The notes under the pieces are model-generated. The model made no database searches. It was not told where the DNA came from and saw only the letters and a program-made list of their open reading frames with translations. A program made the translations under genes and the position numbers. A stretch of DNA of 64,000 nucleotides from Staphylococcus carnosus (GTDB taxonomy: Bacteria; Bacillota; Bacilli; Staphylococcales; Staphylococcaceae): positions 1,922,001 to 1,986,000 of the forward strand of contig NZ_UHCT01000001.1 in assembly GCF_900458435.1 (NCBI RefSeq), given 5' to 3'. Numbering within the stretch: position 1 is the first letter of the stretch; the number at the start of each line of letters is the position of its first letter. Below, piece by piece: positions 9,709 to 19,637 of the stretch.

Positions 9709-10173
9709 TTATATCGTTGTTACTGTTTCTTCTAAAATATCTTGAATTGTAAAATCGTCATAATACTGTTTCAACAATGCTTGTTCTTTTGCATGGTGTA
9801 CTTTCATCGTATCTTCAATTTTTTGAGATATTTCACAATCACTCTCTTTAGTTCCCGTGTACAAACGTCCTTGTGTGCTATGTGCTGTAAAAATCTGAAA
9901 TAAATCACCCAGGTTAGCAGTTGCGGTGCTTTCATTAGCTTGATACCCGCCATATTTTCCGCGAATCGTTTCAACGTATTGATGTTCGACTAATTGACTT
10001 GTCACACGCCGTAATTGTACGGGATTGATACATATCAACTCTGATAATGCTCTACTGCTGAAACGTTCATCTGCATGTTTCGTTAAAAAAGCCAGGAAGT
10101 GTACTGCGATATTAAATTCTAAATTGATGGTAGTCACCTTCTTAATGTAACTTTTATAATTACATTTAAACAT
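9709..10173 (-). CDS. hypR: Rrf2-family redox-sensing regulator, HypR-like
   Basis: Winged-helix Rrf2 regulator. The core begins NLEFNIAVHFLAF and continues with the recognition segment RALSELICINPVQLRRV and the wing RGKYGGYQ. Counted from the codon before NLEF, the two cysteines fall at 33 and 98, close to the redox cysteines 33 and 99 of S. aureus HypR. The start is uncertain. ATG 10173 (ribosome binding site AGAGG) adds 15 residues including an extra Cys4. The position where related proteins begin is an ATC codon (10126-10128), which nevertheless has an excellent ribosome binding site (AAGAAGGTGA) 6 bases upstream. GTG 10137 is another option but overlaps that site. Confidence 0.82.
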   Translation of the reverse strand: MFKCNYKSYIKKVTTINLEFNIAVHFLAFLTKHADERFSSRALSELICINPVQLRRVTSQLVEHQYVETIRGKYGGYQANESTATANLGDLFQIFTAHSTQGRLYTGTKESDCEISQKIEDTMKVHHAKEQALLKQYYDDFTIQDILEETVTTI

Positions 10174-10295
10174 ATGATTGACCTCTAAAGCAATTTATCC
10201 AACTCGGTTATCCTATTTTCCTCAATTACACTACTTAAAACTAATTACTCAGATAGACGAAACATTTTGAGGTGATTAAAAATACTGGTTGTATA

Positions 10296-10358
10296 ACGCA
10301 AAAAATACGCACTTTATTGTAAATTCTGCTAACAGAATTTACAATAAAGTGCGTATTT
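10296..10358 (-). terminator. Very long perfect terminator hairpin after ktrD-like gene
   Basis: A perfect 26-bp inverted repeat (10303-10328 and 10333-10358) with the four-base loop CTAA. Read on the minus strand it is followed by a short T-run, so it should end the ktrD-like transcript. It also separates that unit from the hypR promoter. Confidence 0.85.
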
Positions 10359-10391
10359 ATAATGTGATTATTCTTATAGTATTTTAAATGA

Positions 10392-11750
10392 TTATCCTAT
10401 CTGAATTTTTTCTTTAGGATAGTGATACATGACTGGATCTTTACGTCCCCCAATCATGATAATAAAGGAAATTAATCCCACACGTCCTATAAACATCAGT
10501 AACATTAAAATCACTTTTGTGAAATCATTGCCGTCGCCGGATGCGCCAAGTGACAAGCCGCATGTTCCAAAGGCTGACATAATTTCAAAGAACACTTGTA
10601 AGAAAGATAATTTTGTCCCTTCAAAAGCTGAAGTTAATATAATTGCAACGGATGTTAAGATTGTCGCAACACCAAATACAGTAAATGTTTTTTGGATATC
10701 TGATGGTTGGATTTCACGGTTGAACACCTTGATTGTCGTGCTGTTGGTATCATTTCTGAAATTAATAATAAATAATATCAAAATTGCAAAAGTGGTTGTA
10801 CGGATACCGCCTCCGACTGAACTTGGTGATGAACCGATAAACATCAATAAGCCCATCAAAATATTGGTTGCATCTGAGAAATGCGTGATGTCGATCGTTT
10901 CTAAACCTGCACTTCTTGTTGTTGTCGATTGGAACATCGCATAAAATAATGCTTTGTGCCAGCTAGCACCTTGGAATGCATGGTTGGCTTCTAATAACAA
11001 AATCACAATTGTGCCGAATGCAAATAAAGCAAAATATGTAATTGTTGTGATTTTGGCGAAGAGTGAGAAGCGAAAGTTTGGAATTCTATTTTTAATATAA
11101 GCTTTCACTTCCAACAATACAGGAAATCCTATCGATCCTAATGTAATTAAGAACATCACGATAGTTTGTACAAAATAATCATCTGCATATGGAATCAAAG
11201 AATTACCTGTAATATCTAAACCAGCATTTGTGGTAGACGAAATAGCTACAAAGAATCCTTGCATTAATGCATATTGGATATCTGATGAATCTCTGTAAAA
11301 GTAAAACGCCAATAAAAGTGCGCCGACTAATTCTATCAGTAAAATCGCACGAACGATTTCAATAATCAATTTTACCGCACCGCTCATCGTATTACGGTTA
11401 TTGTCTAACATTATCAATTGTCTTTCTCTTAAACCGATACGCTTTCTAAGCACTAACCATAAAACTGTACCCATTGCCATAACACCCACACCACCAATAT
11501 TTAAGATGATGAGGATAATAATCTGACCAAATGTTGAATAAGTATCCACTATTGAAATTGATGTTAATCCAGTCACACTAATCCCAGATACTGCCACAAA
11601 AAGTGTATCTATAGGATTTACATGTACACCTGGTTTGTGTACGTACGGCAGGTTCAACATTAAGAATGCTGCGACGATGGCAATCAGATAATACATTACT
11701 ATACCTTGTTGAGGACTGGTTTTTTTAAATAATTGATTAAAAATGGACAA
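10392..11750 (-). CDS. ktrD: Potassium uptake membrane subunit, KtrB/KtrD family
   Basis: A 452-residue polytopic membrane protein of the TrkH/KtrB superfamily with four pore-loop repeats; selectivity-filter-like segments include SVTGLTS, STTNAGLD, SPSSVGGG and GTCGLSLG. It conducts K+ with Na+ coupling together with a cytosolic KtrA/KtrC RCK subunit, which is not encoded nearby. Its place beside the htrA-like gene matches my recollection of S. aureus ktrD, so I prefer KtrD to KtrB. The start is TTG 11750 with GGGGTG 7-8 bases upstream. It follows the htrA-like gene by 17 bases, so an operon is likely. Confidence 0.83.
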   Translation of the reverse strand: MSIFNQLFKKTSPQQGIVMYYLIAIVAAFLMLNLPYVHKPGVHVNPIDTLFVAVSGISVTGLTSISIVDTYSTFGQIIILIILNIGGVGVMAMGTVLWLVLRKRIGLRERQLIMLDNNRNTMSGAVKLIIEIVRAILLIELVGALLLAFYFYRDSSDIQYALMQGFFVAISSTTNAGLDITGNSLIPYADDYFVQTIVMFLITLGSIGFPVLLEVKAYIKNRIPNFRFSLFAKITTITYFALFAFGTIVILLLEANHAFQGASWHKALFYAMFQSTTTRSAGLETIDITHFSDATNILMGLLMFIGSSPSSVGGGIRTTTFAILILFIINFRNDTNSTTIKVFNREIQPSDIQKTFTVFGVATILTSVAIILTSAFEGTKLSFLQVFFEIMSAFGTCGLSLGASGDGNDFTKVILMLLMFIGRVGLISFIIMIGGRKDPVMYHYPKEKIQIG

Positions 11751-11767
11751 CTTTTTTCACCCCAACG

Positions 11768-13519
11768 TTACTTCAATTTAATCGTAATATCTTTCAGTTT
11801 ACCATTTCTATAGATTTTTGCCGATAGTGATTTTTTGTCATCTTTATGTTCAAAAATAATTTGGCGATAACGTAAACTATCTTCTATATTCGTACCACCT
11901 AATTTTACTATAACATCATCAGGTTTCAAGCCTGCTTTTTCTGCGATAGAACCGTCTTTTACTGCTCTAACAACAGCGCCTTGTTTTACACTGCTAGGCA
12001 AATCAAACTGCTGACGTTCACTATCAGATAAATCACCTACGTTTGAAATTTGAACACCTGTATTAGGATAATCAATATGTCCATGTTTTTCTAATTGTTT
12101 TGCTAAATCAAGGGCATGATTGACAGGGATTGCAAAGGCCATTCCCTCTACTGCCTGCATATCAATTTTCAAAGATACAATACCGATTAACTTACCATTT
12201 TGATCTACCACTGCCCCACCTGAGTTACCAGGATTGACTGGTGCATCGATTTGAAATGCTTTTGTTAAAGTATCATAATTTCCGTCTTTGTCCATATCGA
12301 CAGGCACGTTTCTATTTAATCCAGAAATAATCCCGCTTGAAACACTGCCTTTAAAATCAGCTCCTAACGGATTCCCTACTGTAATAATAGGTTCAGCTAA
12401 CTGTAATTGATTAGAATCACCGATTGCTATCGGTTGGACATTGCTATTCTTTTTCACTTTAGCTTTGACAACCGCTATATCTGAATACTTATCTTTACCA
12501 ATCACTTTGCCGTTTGTTTCTTGTTTATCATCATATAAAATATTCTGGCTTGATTTATCTCCTACTACATGAGCGTTTGTTAATATAAAAATAGAGTCGC
12601 CTACTTTTTTGTAGACGACACCTGAGCCGATTTCTCCGTCAGATTTTGGTGCTTCTTTTTCTACCGAACTTTTATTGCTTCCTTTATTTTCAACTGTTAC
12701 AACAGAATGAATAGTTTCTTTTGCTGCTTTCATCATCGCTGTTTGTTTTTTATCACTGCCGCCAAAGGAAGAAACTTGACCTGAAGATGTTCCATCTCTA
12801 TCTTGCAGGTTATGGAAAATCGCAAATAACAACAATACTAGAATAATCGCACCGATTACAACTGCAATCTTAGCCCAATTGCGACGCAGAAAATCTGACA
12901 CTTTAGAATTGCCTTCGTTTTTAGATACATCATTTCTTTTAGAATTCATATTTTTATTTTTAGGTTCCTCATATTCTGACATGTGTGCCGTATCTTCTTT
13001 CGATGCTGATTCATTTTCGTATTTGTTTTCAGTTGCCTTGGTTTCAGCTGTATGTACTTCTTTTTGAGTATCCTTACCAGTGTCTTCTGGTCGAATACCT
13101 GCTGCACCAGTTTCAATTGCTTCTTTTTTGTCCTGATTGTGATGTTTCGGTGACTCTGCAGTAGCAAATTCTGACTTATCTTTTTGGTTTTTGCTTTCAG
13201 CGCTATGTAAATCATCAGAAGATGAATTTTTATCAGTGTTTTCATGCGCTTTTTGTTTTTGATGTTGAATTTCTTCTTGTGTCAGTTTTTCAATCCTTGC
13301 TTTTCTCAAATTATCTTTTACACGTTCTTCGTTGTTTTTAGCAAGTTTTGCTTCACGTTCTTTCTCTAGTTTTTTTGCTTCATGTTCTCTTTGTACACGT
13401 TCTTCGCGCTCTTTGTTATGGAAGAATGCACGACGTTTGCGTTTATAATGACGTTTCGGTATGACTTGTTTTCCATCCTTATGATTTTTCTTGTCATTTG
13501 AATGATTATCTTCTGCCAT
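11768..13519 (-). CDS. HtrA/DegP-like membrane-anchored serine protease
   Basis: A 583-residue protein. Residues 1-210 are highly charged and of low complexity (Lys/Glu/Gln/Asn) and presumably cytoplasmic; one transmembrane segment (AKIAVVIGAIILVLLLFAIF) is near 215-235. A trypsin-like domain follows with His in LTNAHVVGD, Asp in YSDIAVVKA and Ser in PGNSGGAVV, and a single C-terminal PDZ domain ends the protein. It degrades or refolds damaged envelope proteins. The long charged N-terminus is typical of the staphylococcal version. A good ribosome binding site (GGAGGCG) precedes the ATG. Confidence 0.9.
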   Translation of the reverse strand: MAEDNHSNDKKNHKDGKQVIPKRHYKRKRRAFFHNKEREERVQREHEAKKLEKEREAKLAKNNEERVKDNLRKARIEKLTQEEIQHQKQKAHENTDKNSSSDDLHSAESKNQKDKSEFATAESPKHHNQDKKEAIETGAAGIRPEDTGKDTQKEVHTAETKATENKYENESASKEDTAHMSEYEEPKNKNMNSKRNDVSKNEGNSKVSDFLRRNWAKIAVVIGAIILVLLLFAIFHNLQDRDGTSSGQVSSFGGSDKKQTAMMKAAKETIHSVVTVENKGSNKSSVEKEAPKSDGEIGSGVVYKKVGDSIFILTNAHVVGDKSSQNILYDDKQETNGKVIGKDKYSDIAVVKAKVKKNSNVQPIAIGDSNQLQLAEPIITVGNPLGADFKGSVSSGIISGLNRNVPVDMDKDGNYDTLTKAFQIDAPVNPGNSGGAVVDQNGKLIGIVSLKIDMQAVEGMAFAIPVNHALDLAKQLEKHGHIDYPNTGVQISNVGDLSDSERQQFDLPSSVKQGAVVRAVKDGSIAEKAGLKPDDVIVKLGGTNIEDSLRYRQIIFEHKDDKKSLSAKIYRNGKLKDITIKLK

Positions 13520-13629
13520 ATTAACGCCTCCTTCACTACAATATAACTATGTCTTATTATGACATATCTAATTATGAATTTCTTGTAAATCCTTGTTATT
13601 AGCACAAATAATTTATATTTATCCTTCTA

Positions 13630-13677
13630 AAAATTAAAAATACTTTCTGATTGCACCTTTTCGGCCTATCAGAAAGC
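13630..13677 (-). terminator. Intrinsic terminator after terC
   Basis: On the minus strand the arms ATCAGAAAG-type 13642-13651 and 13668-13677 form a stem with further pairing inside (GGCC with GGTG-type wobble pairs), followed by a T-rich run. Confidence 0.75.
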
Positions 13678-13696
13678 ATTTTCTTACATTCCTATA

Positions 13697-14512
13697 TTAT
13701 TTATTTTTATCTTGTGCTGCTTTTTTATTATGACGTAATGACGTTAACCAACCAATGATAACTAATCCGATCATAACGCCCCAGAAAATACATTGCCATA
13801 AAATTGTATGCGGGAAGTTTTCTGGAATAATTTGCACTTGTGGATGTGCAAGTACTAATACAACTAATTTAATACCTACCCAACCTACAATTGCGAACGC
13901 TGCTCCTTCTAAACCTGGATACTTATTAAGCAATTCAACAAACCAAGTTGCCGCGAAACGCATTAAGATAACACCAATCATTCCACCAGCAAACATAACT
14001 AAGAATTGACCTAAGTCCATTCCGCCAAAGTGAATACCTACTGGTTTTAAAGTGAAAGCAATTGCCATTGCAGCTAACATTGAATCAATTGCGAAAGCGA
14101 TATCTGCAAATTCAACTTTTGCTACAGTGCCCCAGAAAGCTTTAGGTCCAACTTTCTTTTCATTTCCATGTTGATCATAATGATGGTCATCCCCAGCTTC
14201 TGGACTTTCAGGTCCATGCTGGTCGACTTTGAAGAATTGATATAAATTCCGCGCTGACATATAAAGTAAATAAACGGCACCAGCTGCTTGAATAAACCAG
14301 AAGTTCACTAAGTAACTAATTAAGAATAATGAAGCAAAACGAAATACAAATGCACCAAGCAAACCATAGAACAATGCTTTCTTTCTTTGTTCAGGTGGTA
14401 AATGTCTAACCATTACGGCCATTACAACAGCATTATCTGCTGCTAACAAGCCTTCCAAAAATACTAATACGAGCAATACCCATAAATAAGGTAAAATTAA
14501 ACTCGGATCCAT
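13697..14512 (-). CDS. TerC family membrane protein, probable Mn2+ exporter / metalation factor
   Basis: A 271-residue protein with about seven transmembrane helices. The family motifs EGLLAADNAVVMAVM (helix 1) and FADIAFAIDSMLAAMA carry the conserved acidic residues, and a His/Asp/Glu-rich loop (ESPEAGDDHHYDQHGNE) lies between them. Bacterial TerC proteins of the MeeF/MeeY/MntY type export Mn2+ or load it on secreted enzymes. The yybP-ykoY leader directly upstream fits manganese control. Monocistronic by its own promoter and terminator. Confidence 0.88.
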   Translation of the reverse strand: MDPSLILPYLWVLLVLVFLEGLLAADNAVVMAVMVRHLPPEQRKKALFYGLLGAFVFRFASLFLISYLVNFWFIQAAGAVYLLYMSARNLYQFFKVDQHGPESPEAGDDHHYDQHGNEKKVGPKAFWGTVAKVEFADIAFAIDSMLAAMAIAFTLKPVGIHFGGMDLGQFLVMFAGGMIGVILMRFAATWFVELLNKYPGLEGAAFAIVGWVGIKLVVLVLAHPQVQIIPENFPHTILWQCIFWGVMIGLVIIGWLTSLRHNKKAAQDKNK

Positions 14513-14581
14513 TAAAAGACCAACTCCTTATTTCATCAAATGTCGCAAGTAATACACGTTGTATACCCACTTTTACACAAT

Positions 14582-14745
14582 AAAAGAGACCCATGCTAAA
14601 TAAATAGCAAAGGTCTCACTTGAATGTCTCTTTATATAACATTCCATTTTACCGGAAGTAGATTACTTCGTAATGACGATAAAATGTACCGGCAAGCTTT
14701 CTGCTTGTCCATCTAAGTTACTCCCCTCTGACATTGCTGTCATAG
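14582..14745 (-). ncRNA. yybP-ykoY manganese riboswitch with terminator, upstream of terC
   Basis: On the minus strand the leader has the hallmark GAGGGGAGTAAC (14721-14728 region) of the yybP-ykoY aptamer, then two helical arms converging again near 14650. It ends with a terminator (GAGACC 14617-14612 with GGTCTC 14591-14586, inner stem TGCTA/TAGCA) followed by TTTTA, about 70 bases before the terC start. This is the architecture of an Mn2+-sensing transcriptional ON switch. A TATAAT box at 14766-14771 on the minus strand, inside the prfC 3' flank, is a plausible promoter. Confidence 0.85.
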
Positions 14746-14784
14746 GTATTCAATTATTTAAAACTATTATACCTTATGCAAGTC

Positions 14785-16347
14785 TTACAATAAACTATAA
14801 AGTTTAATTTCTGGGAATTTTTCTTCAAACCAGCGTGTCGCAAATTCATTTTCAAATAAAAATACCTTTTGCTCATATCGGTCTTGCACTAAGATGGAAC
14901 GTGATGTACTCATTTTATCTTTGATATCATCTTCATTTTCTACCCAGCGCGCAATCTTACGTCCTACTGGTTCCATAACGACATCAACATTATATTCATT
15001 TTTCATTCGGTGTTCGAATACTTCAAATTGTAATTGTCCAACTGCACCTAAAATGATTTGGTTCGTATGCAATGTTTTATAGTATTGAATCGCACCTTCT
15101 TGAACAAGCTGCTCAATACCTTTATGGAAATGTTTTTGTTTCATAACGTTTTTAGCTGATACTTTCATGAAAAGCTCAGGTGTAAACTGTGGCAAATCTT
15201 CAAAACTGAATTTTTGATTTCCACCAACTAAAGTGTCTCCGATTTGATAATTACCAGTGTCATATAAACCGATAATATCGCCTGCAACCGCATGATTAAC
15301 AGTTTCTTTATCATCTGCCATAAATGACGTTGAACGTGTGATCTTTTGTTTTTTATTCGTACGTTGCAATTTAACATCCATACCACGTTCGAATGCACCG
15401 CTGACAATACGCATGAAAGCAATACGGTCACGGTGTTTAGGATCCATGTTAGCTTGGATTTTAAAGATAAAACCTGAAAAATCTGGTGTAAATGGACTGA
15501 CTTCCTCTGCTTCTTTTGTAATACGTCCATTAGGCATTGGCGCATGGTCAACATAAGCATTCAAGAAGCTTTGTACTCCAAAGTTAGCTAATGCAGAGCC
15601 GAAGAATACTGGTGTTAATTCACCTGCTAATAACATTTCGTTATCAAATTCTTCTCCAGCTTCTTCTACTAACATGAACTCATCTATTGCTTGAGAAAAC
15701 GTACTGTCTTTTGTGATTTCATGTTCTTCTTCCAACTCATAATCATCATTAAGATGTAATAAGTGTTCTTCATCTCTGAATGGTTCAATTGTACGTTGTT
15801 CACGATCGATTATTCCGAAGAAATTTTGTCCCATACCGACTGGCCAATTCATCGGATACGTTTTAATGTTCAATGTTTCTTCAATTTCATCTAATAATTC
15901 AAACGGTTCTTTACCGACACGGTCTAACTTATTGATAAATGTAAAAATTGGAATACCGCGCATTTTACATACCTTGAATAATTTTAAAGTTTGCGGCTCA
16001 ATCCCTTTTGCACAGTCGATTACCATTACAGCACTATCGACTGCCATTAATGTACGATACGTATCTTCAGAGAAGTCCTCATGCCCTGGTGTATCTAAAA
16101 TATTAATATTGTAATCATCATAATCAAATTGCATCACTGAACTGGTTACTGAAATACCACGCTCTTGTTCTACTTTCATCCAGTCACTTGTTGCAAATTT
16201 CCCAGATTTCTTACCTTTAACAGTACCCGCTTCACGAATGGCACCGCCGAATAACAATAATTTTTCTGTTAATGTGGTTTTACCAGCATCCGGGTGAGAA
16301 ATTATCGCAAAGGTTTTTCTGGATTCTATTTCATCCTTAATACTCAT
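14785..16347 (-). CDS. prfC: Peptide chain release factor 3
   Basis: Translational GTPase that recycles RF1/RF2 from the ribosome. The G1 motif SHPDAGKTT is near residue 18, G3 DTPGHEDF, G4 NKLDR. The start was placed at ATG 16347 ([13 protein letters not shown]), which has the ribosome binding site AAAGGAG 7-13 bases upstream, giving 520 residues as in S. aureus. A further in-frame ATG at 16365 lies upstream of that site and is unlikely. The start overlaps the small upstream gene by 11 bases, so translation is probably coupled within the murE operon. Confidence 0.95.
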   Translation of the reverse strand: MSIKDEIESRKTFAIISHPDAGKTTLTEKLLLFGGAIREAGTVKGKKSGKFATSDWMKVEQERGISVTSSVMQFDYDDYNINILDTPGHEDFSEDTYRTLMAVDSAVMVIDCAKGIEPQTLKLFKVCKMRGIPIFTFINKLDRVGKEPFELLDEIEETLNIKTYPMNWPVGMGQNFFGIIDREQRTIEPFRDEEHLLHLNDDYELEEEHEITKDSTFSQAIDEFMLVEEAGEEFDNEMLLAGELTPVFFGSALANFGVQSFLNAYVDHAPMPNGRITKEAEEVSPFTPDFSGFIFKIQANMDPKHRDRIAFMRIVSGAFERGMDVKLQRTNKKQKITRSTSFMADDKETVNHAVAGDIIGLYDTGNYQIGDTLVGGNQKFSFEDLPQFTPELFMKVSAKNVMKQKHFHKGIEQLVQEGAIQYYKTLHTNQIILGAVGQLQFEVFEHRMKNEYNVDVVMEPVGRKIARWVENEDDIKDKMSTSRSILVQDRYEQKVFLFENEFATRWFEEKFPEIKLYSLL

Positions 16348-16591
16348 CTTTTGTCTCCTTTTCAAAAATAATTAAAGTAATTTCTTGTGCAAGGTTTTCT
16401 GCCTTGTCTTCATCCATTAAATTAAATAGATACATAATCAAATTTTCTTCTACATCTTCTGCAGACTCCTTTATATCTAATTCAGCAGACCAATTGATAT
16501 CAGGTATAACAACTAATATACAATTTGTCGCAGTTACTTTATCTATATAAGCAGTTGCACCTTCTAAATGCTGAAGTGTTCTAATCTTCAG
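16337..16591 (-). CDS. Small acidic protein, probably YueH family
   Basis: A protein of about 84 residues ([18 protein letters not shown]...) rich in acidic residues, between murE and prfC; a YueH-family protein occupies this place in other staphylococci. Function unknown. The start is unclear: the best-spaced ribosome binding site (GGAGGTG) points to CTG 16591, while GTG 16600 is part of that site. The N-terminus overlaps the murE end and the C-terminus overlaps prfC, arguing for a tightly coupled operon. Confidence 0.65.
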   Translation of the reverse strand: MKIRTLQHLEGATAYIDKVTATNCILVVIPDINWSAELDIKESAEDVEENLIMYLFNLMDEDKAENLAQEITLIIFEKETKDEY

Positions 16592-18065
16592 AAGGCCCAC
16601 CTCCGAATTTTTTATAAGCAGCTTCTAAACCGATCAAATCATCACGGTGTGGTACTTTAACATGTCCTGGCATAATTTGATAAGGTTCGCGGCCTTTAGA
16701 AGCTAAGACAACTGTATCTCCAGGTTCAGCTACATCAATTGCATGGCGAATGCCTTCAGCACGATCTGTATATTCTACATAATTATCATGTGTAGCACCT
16801 TTAGCAAGTTCTGCTGTTAACATTTTAGGATCATCGTTTGCTGGGTTATCTGGTGTGAAAATAACATAATCCGCACGGCTTGCTTGTTTACCCATTTCAG
16901 GTGTTTTTGTAAGGTCTCTTTCTCCGGCCATACCTATTAAGAAAATCAATTTTTGTTTAACAAACGGTTTGACTGCATCAATTAACTTTTCAATGCCGTC
17001 AGTAGTATGTGCATAGTCAATAATCAAGTCTATCGGCAAACTAGGGTCCAATACTTCTAAACGCCCTTCAACAGGCTCCAATTGACTCACTACATCTACA
17101 ATTTCCTGCATAGGTGTTCCTGTTCCCCATACAGCTGTCATTGCAGCCATGATATTAGAAATATTGAACTTTCCAACATATGGAGAATCTACATGAAACG
17201 TTCCATCTGGTGTTACAAAATCAAACGAAGCGCCTGTTAACGATTCTTGTATACGTTCAGCTTTGAATTGAGCAGGACGATGAATACCATAAGTAAATAC
17301 TTCATATGGTGTCACGCTTGTGAGATACTCAGAAAAATCATCATCTGCATTAACTACCGCAAATTTTTCTTTACGCAAATCTTCGCCTAGCTGGCTGAAA
17401 AGCAATGATTTCGCATGACCATAAGCTTCCATAGTCCCGTGAAAATCTAAATGGTCTTGAGTTAGGTTAGAAAAGATTGCAACATCAAATTCAACACCGC
17501 TTAAACGTCCTAAAGCTAGACCATGACTTGATACTTCAAGTGTCATCGATTCCGCACCCGCTTCAACTGCCTCATGTATTTTCTTTGTTAAAGTCACAGT
17601 TTCTGGTGTTGTATTTTCACCTTTAGTGACAGTTTCATTAATTTGAAATCCGTTTGTTCCAAGATAGGCACTGCCTTTACCTAATTTACGATGAATTTGA
17701 TGAATCATAGTTGCAATAGAAGTTTTACCATTTGTTCCAGTTACACCATACGTTGTAAGTTGTTCACTCGGATAGTTATACAATTTATGTACAATTAAAC
17801 TTGCGACACGGCGTGTTTTCGGCACAATAACTTGTGTTACGTCCCCTTCAACTTCTTGTTCACTTTCTACCACAATCAATTTGCAGCCTTGGTTCACTAC
17901 ATCCTGACAGAATTTATGACTATCGACGGTATAACCTTTTGTAGCTACAAAAACACTGCCTTCTTCAGCGGTACGAGAGTCTGTAGTAATGTCAGTAATT
18001 TCTCTATCCAAACTGCCCAGCACTTGTTTCGATTTTATTTTTTCGAACAATTCGTTCGCTTTCAC
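16581..18065 (-). CDS. murE: UDP-MurNAc-L-Ala-D-Glu:L-lysine ligase MurE
   Basis: Cytoplasmic Mur ligase adding the third stem-peptide residue. It is 494 residues, with the ATP loop [10 protein letters not shown] near 108-117, the substrate-binding TTPETVTLT, and the motif [12 protein letters not shown] rather than DNPR is the hallmark of lysine-adding enzymes, fitting staphylococcal peptidoglycan. First gene of the murE / YueH-like / prfC unit. The opposite strand carries ugtP, so the 396-base gap holds divergent promoters. Confidence 0.95.
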   Translation of the reverse strand: MKANELFEKIKSKQVLGSLDREITDITTDSRTAEEGSVFVATKGYTVDSHKFCQDVVNQGCKLIVVESEQEVEGDVTQVIVPKTRRVASLIVHKLYNYPSEQLTTYGVTGTNGKTSIATMIHQIHRKLGKGSAYLGTNGFQINETVTKGENTTPETVTLTKKIHEAVEAGAESMTLEVSSHGLALGRLSGVEFDVAIFSNLTQDHLDFHGTMEAYGHAKSLLFSQLGEDLRKEKFAVVNADDDFSEYLTSVTPYEVFTYGIHRPAQFKAERIQESLTGASFDFVTPDGTFHVDSPYVGKFNISNIMAAMTAVWGTGTPMQEIVDVVSQLEPVEGRLEVLDPSLPIDLIIDYAHTTDGIEKLIDAVKPFVKQKLIFLIGMAGERDLTKTPEMGKQASRADYVIFTPDNPANDDPKMLTAELAKGATHDNYVEYTDRAEGIRHAIDVAEPGDTVVLASKGREPYQIMPGHVKVPHRDDLIGLEAAYKKFGGGPSED

Positions 18066-18461
18066 ATCGATCGCTCCTTTTTTTCCAATACTACTATTTT
18101 ATACATTTTTATCTCATAAATCTACATACTGATGTTTAATTCTATTGTACAGATTTTTTGTTTGTACATATATTGATTTCTATCGGCTTAATTGTCTCAT
18201 TATAGTTTGAAAAAGTTTAAACCAGGCAATATGATAGTGTAATATATCTCATTTATTATACAAGAAATGTTAAGTCAGTATGAAAATATTTTTATCTCTT
18301 ATTAATAAATGTTATAATTCAGTGATGTTAACACGAATCCGGTTTAATGTTCTTAAAATATGCGTTAAACTCATAGCAAGCGGTGGAGGGACAAGCAATT
18401 TTTTCTTCACGACATATAGGATAAAACTATAAATTCAATTAACTGGAGGGTGGCTACTCAC
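18066..18461. promoter_or_regulatory. Divergent promoter region between murE and ugtP
   Basis: No gene seen in this 396-base gap. A perfect TATAAT lies at 18313-18318 on the plus strand with only a weak -35. A small inverted repeat GTTTAA/TTAAAC is near 18342-18371 in the presumed ugtP leader. On the murE side a direct repeat of TTGTACA occurs near 18145 and 18162. Confidence 0.4.
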
Positions 18462-19637
18462 ATGGTTACTCAAAATAAGAAGATATTGATTATTACAGGC
18501 TCGTTCGGTAATGGCCACTTGCAAGTAACCAATAGCGTTGTGAACCAATTAAATGAAATGAATCTAAAGCATCTTTCTGTGATAGAGCATGATTTATTTA
18601 TGGAAGCACATCCTATTTTAACTTCTATTTGCAAAAAGTATTATATCAATAGTTTTAAATATTTTAGAAATTCATACAAGCAGTTTTATTACAGCCGCCC
18701 AGAAGATGTAAATAAATGCTTTTACAAATACTACGGTTTAAATAAGCTCATTAATTTACTGATTAAAGAAAAGCCCGACTTGATATTACTGACTTTCCCT
18801 ACTCCCGTTATGTCAGTTTTAACAGAACAATTCAACATGAATATTCCTATTGCTACTGTAATGACAGATTATAGACTACATAAAAACTGGGTTACACCGC
18901 ATTCATCTCGTTATTATGTAGCTACACCAGATTTGAAACAAGAATTTGTGAATGTAGGTGTGCCAGAAGATATCATAAAAATTACAGGAATTCCTATTTC
19001 TGAACAATTTGATGAAGACATAGATACTAAAGTATGGATGCATAAAAACCATCTTGATCCAAACCGACCTACAATTTTAATGTCTGCAGGTGCCTTTGGT
19101 GTTTCAAAAGGATTCGACGTAATGATTTCTGATATATTAGAACGTTCTCCAGAGACACAAATTGTCATGATATGTGGACGTAACAAAGAATTAAAACGTG
19201 CTTTACGCCAACAATTTAAAGAATATGCCAATGTATTAATTTTAGGCTATACACATCATATGAACGAATGGATGGCCTCATCTCATTTGATGGTAACAAA
19301 GCCTGGAGGCATAACAATTTCAGAAGCATTAGCTAGAAAAATACCAATGATATTCTTAGACCCGGCACCAGGTCAAGAATTGGAAAATGCACACTACTTC
19401 CAATCTAAAGGAATGGGAAAAATTGCAGACACAACTGAAGAAGCTATTCAACTGATAACAGAGTTAACTCAAGATGAAAATGCATTAGCTCATATGGCAG
19501 AACAGATGCAAGACTTAAAAGTTAAATACCCTACCTATAAATTATGTCGTGATCTTTTACATCTGTTAGATCATTCATCACAATTCGAAGAAATTTATGG
19601 AAAGGTTCCTATGTATGCAAAGCTCTTCATCAAGTAG
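18462..19637 (+). CDS. ugtP: Processive diacylglycerol beta-glucosyltransferase (glycolipid anchor synthesis)
   Basis: Also known as ypfP. It transfers two glucoses from UDP-glucose to diacylglycerol to make the lipoteichoic acid anchor. GT28-type enzyme; the start motif [18 protein letters not shown] and the donor-site [12 protein letters not shown] match closely. The start at ATG 18462 (MVTQNKK) gives 391 residues, the S. aureus length; GGAGGG is about 12 bases upstream. The in-frame GTG at 18450 overlaps that site and is rejected. It overlaps ltaA, with which it forms an operon. Confidence 0.95.
   Translation: MVTQNKKILIITGSFGNGHLQVTNSVVNQLNEMNLKHLSVIEHDLFMEAHPILTSICKKYYINSFKYFRNSYKQFYYSRPEDVNKCFYKYYGLNKLINLLIKEKPDLILLTFPTPVMSVLTEQFNMNIPIATVMTDYRLHKNWVTPHSSRYYVATPDLKQEFVNVGVPEDIIKITGIPISEQFDEDIDTKVWMHKNHLDPNRPTILMSAGAFGVSKGFDVMISDILERSPETQIVMICGRNKELKRALRQQFKEYANVLILGYTHHMNEWMASSHLMVTKPGGITISEALARKIPMIFLDPAPGQELENAHYFQSKGMGKIADTTEEAIQLITELTQDENALAHMAEQMQDLKVKYPTYKLCRDLLHLLDHSSQFEEIYGKVPMYAKLFIK

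Noticed and set aside
10429..10944. Long plus-strand open frame of 171 codons
   Set aside because: Antisense to the ktrD-like gene; rich in Ile/Pro/Lys typical of shadow frames, no ribosome binding site and no family resemblance.
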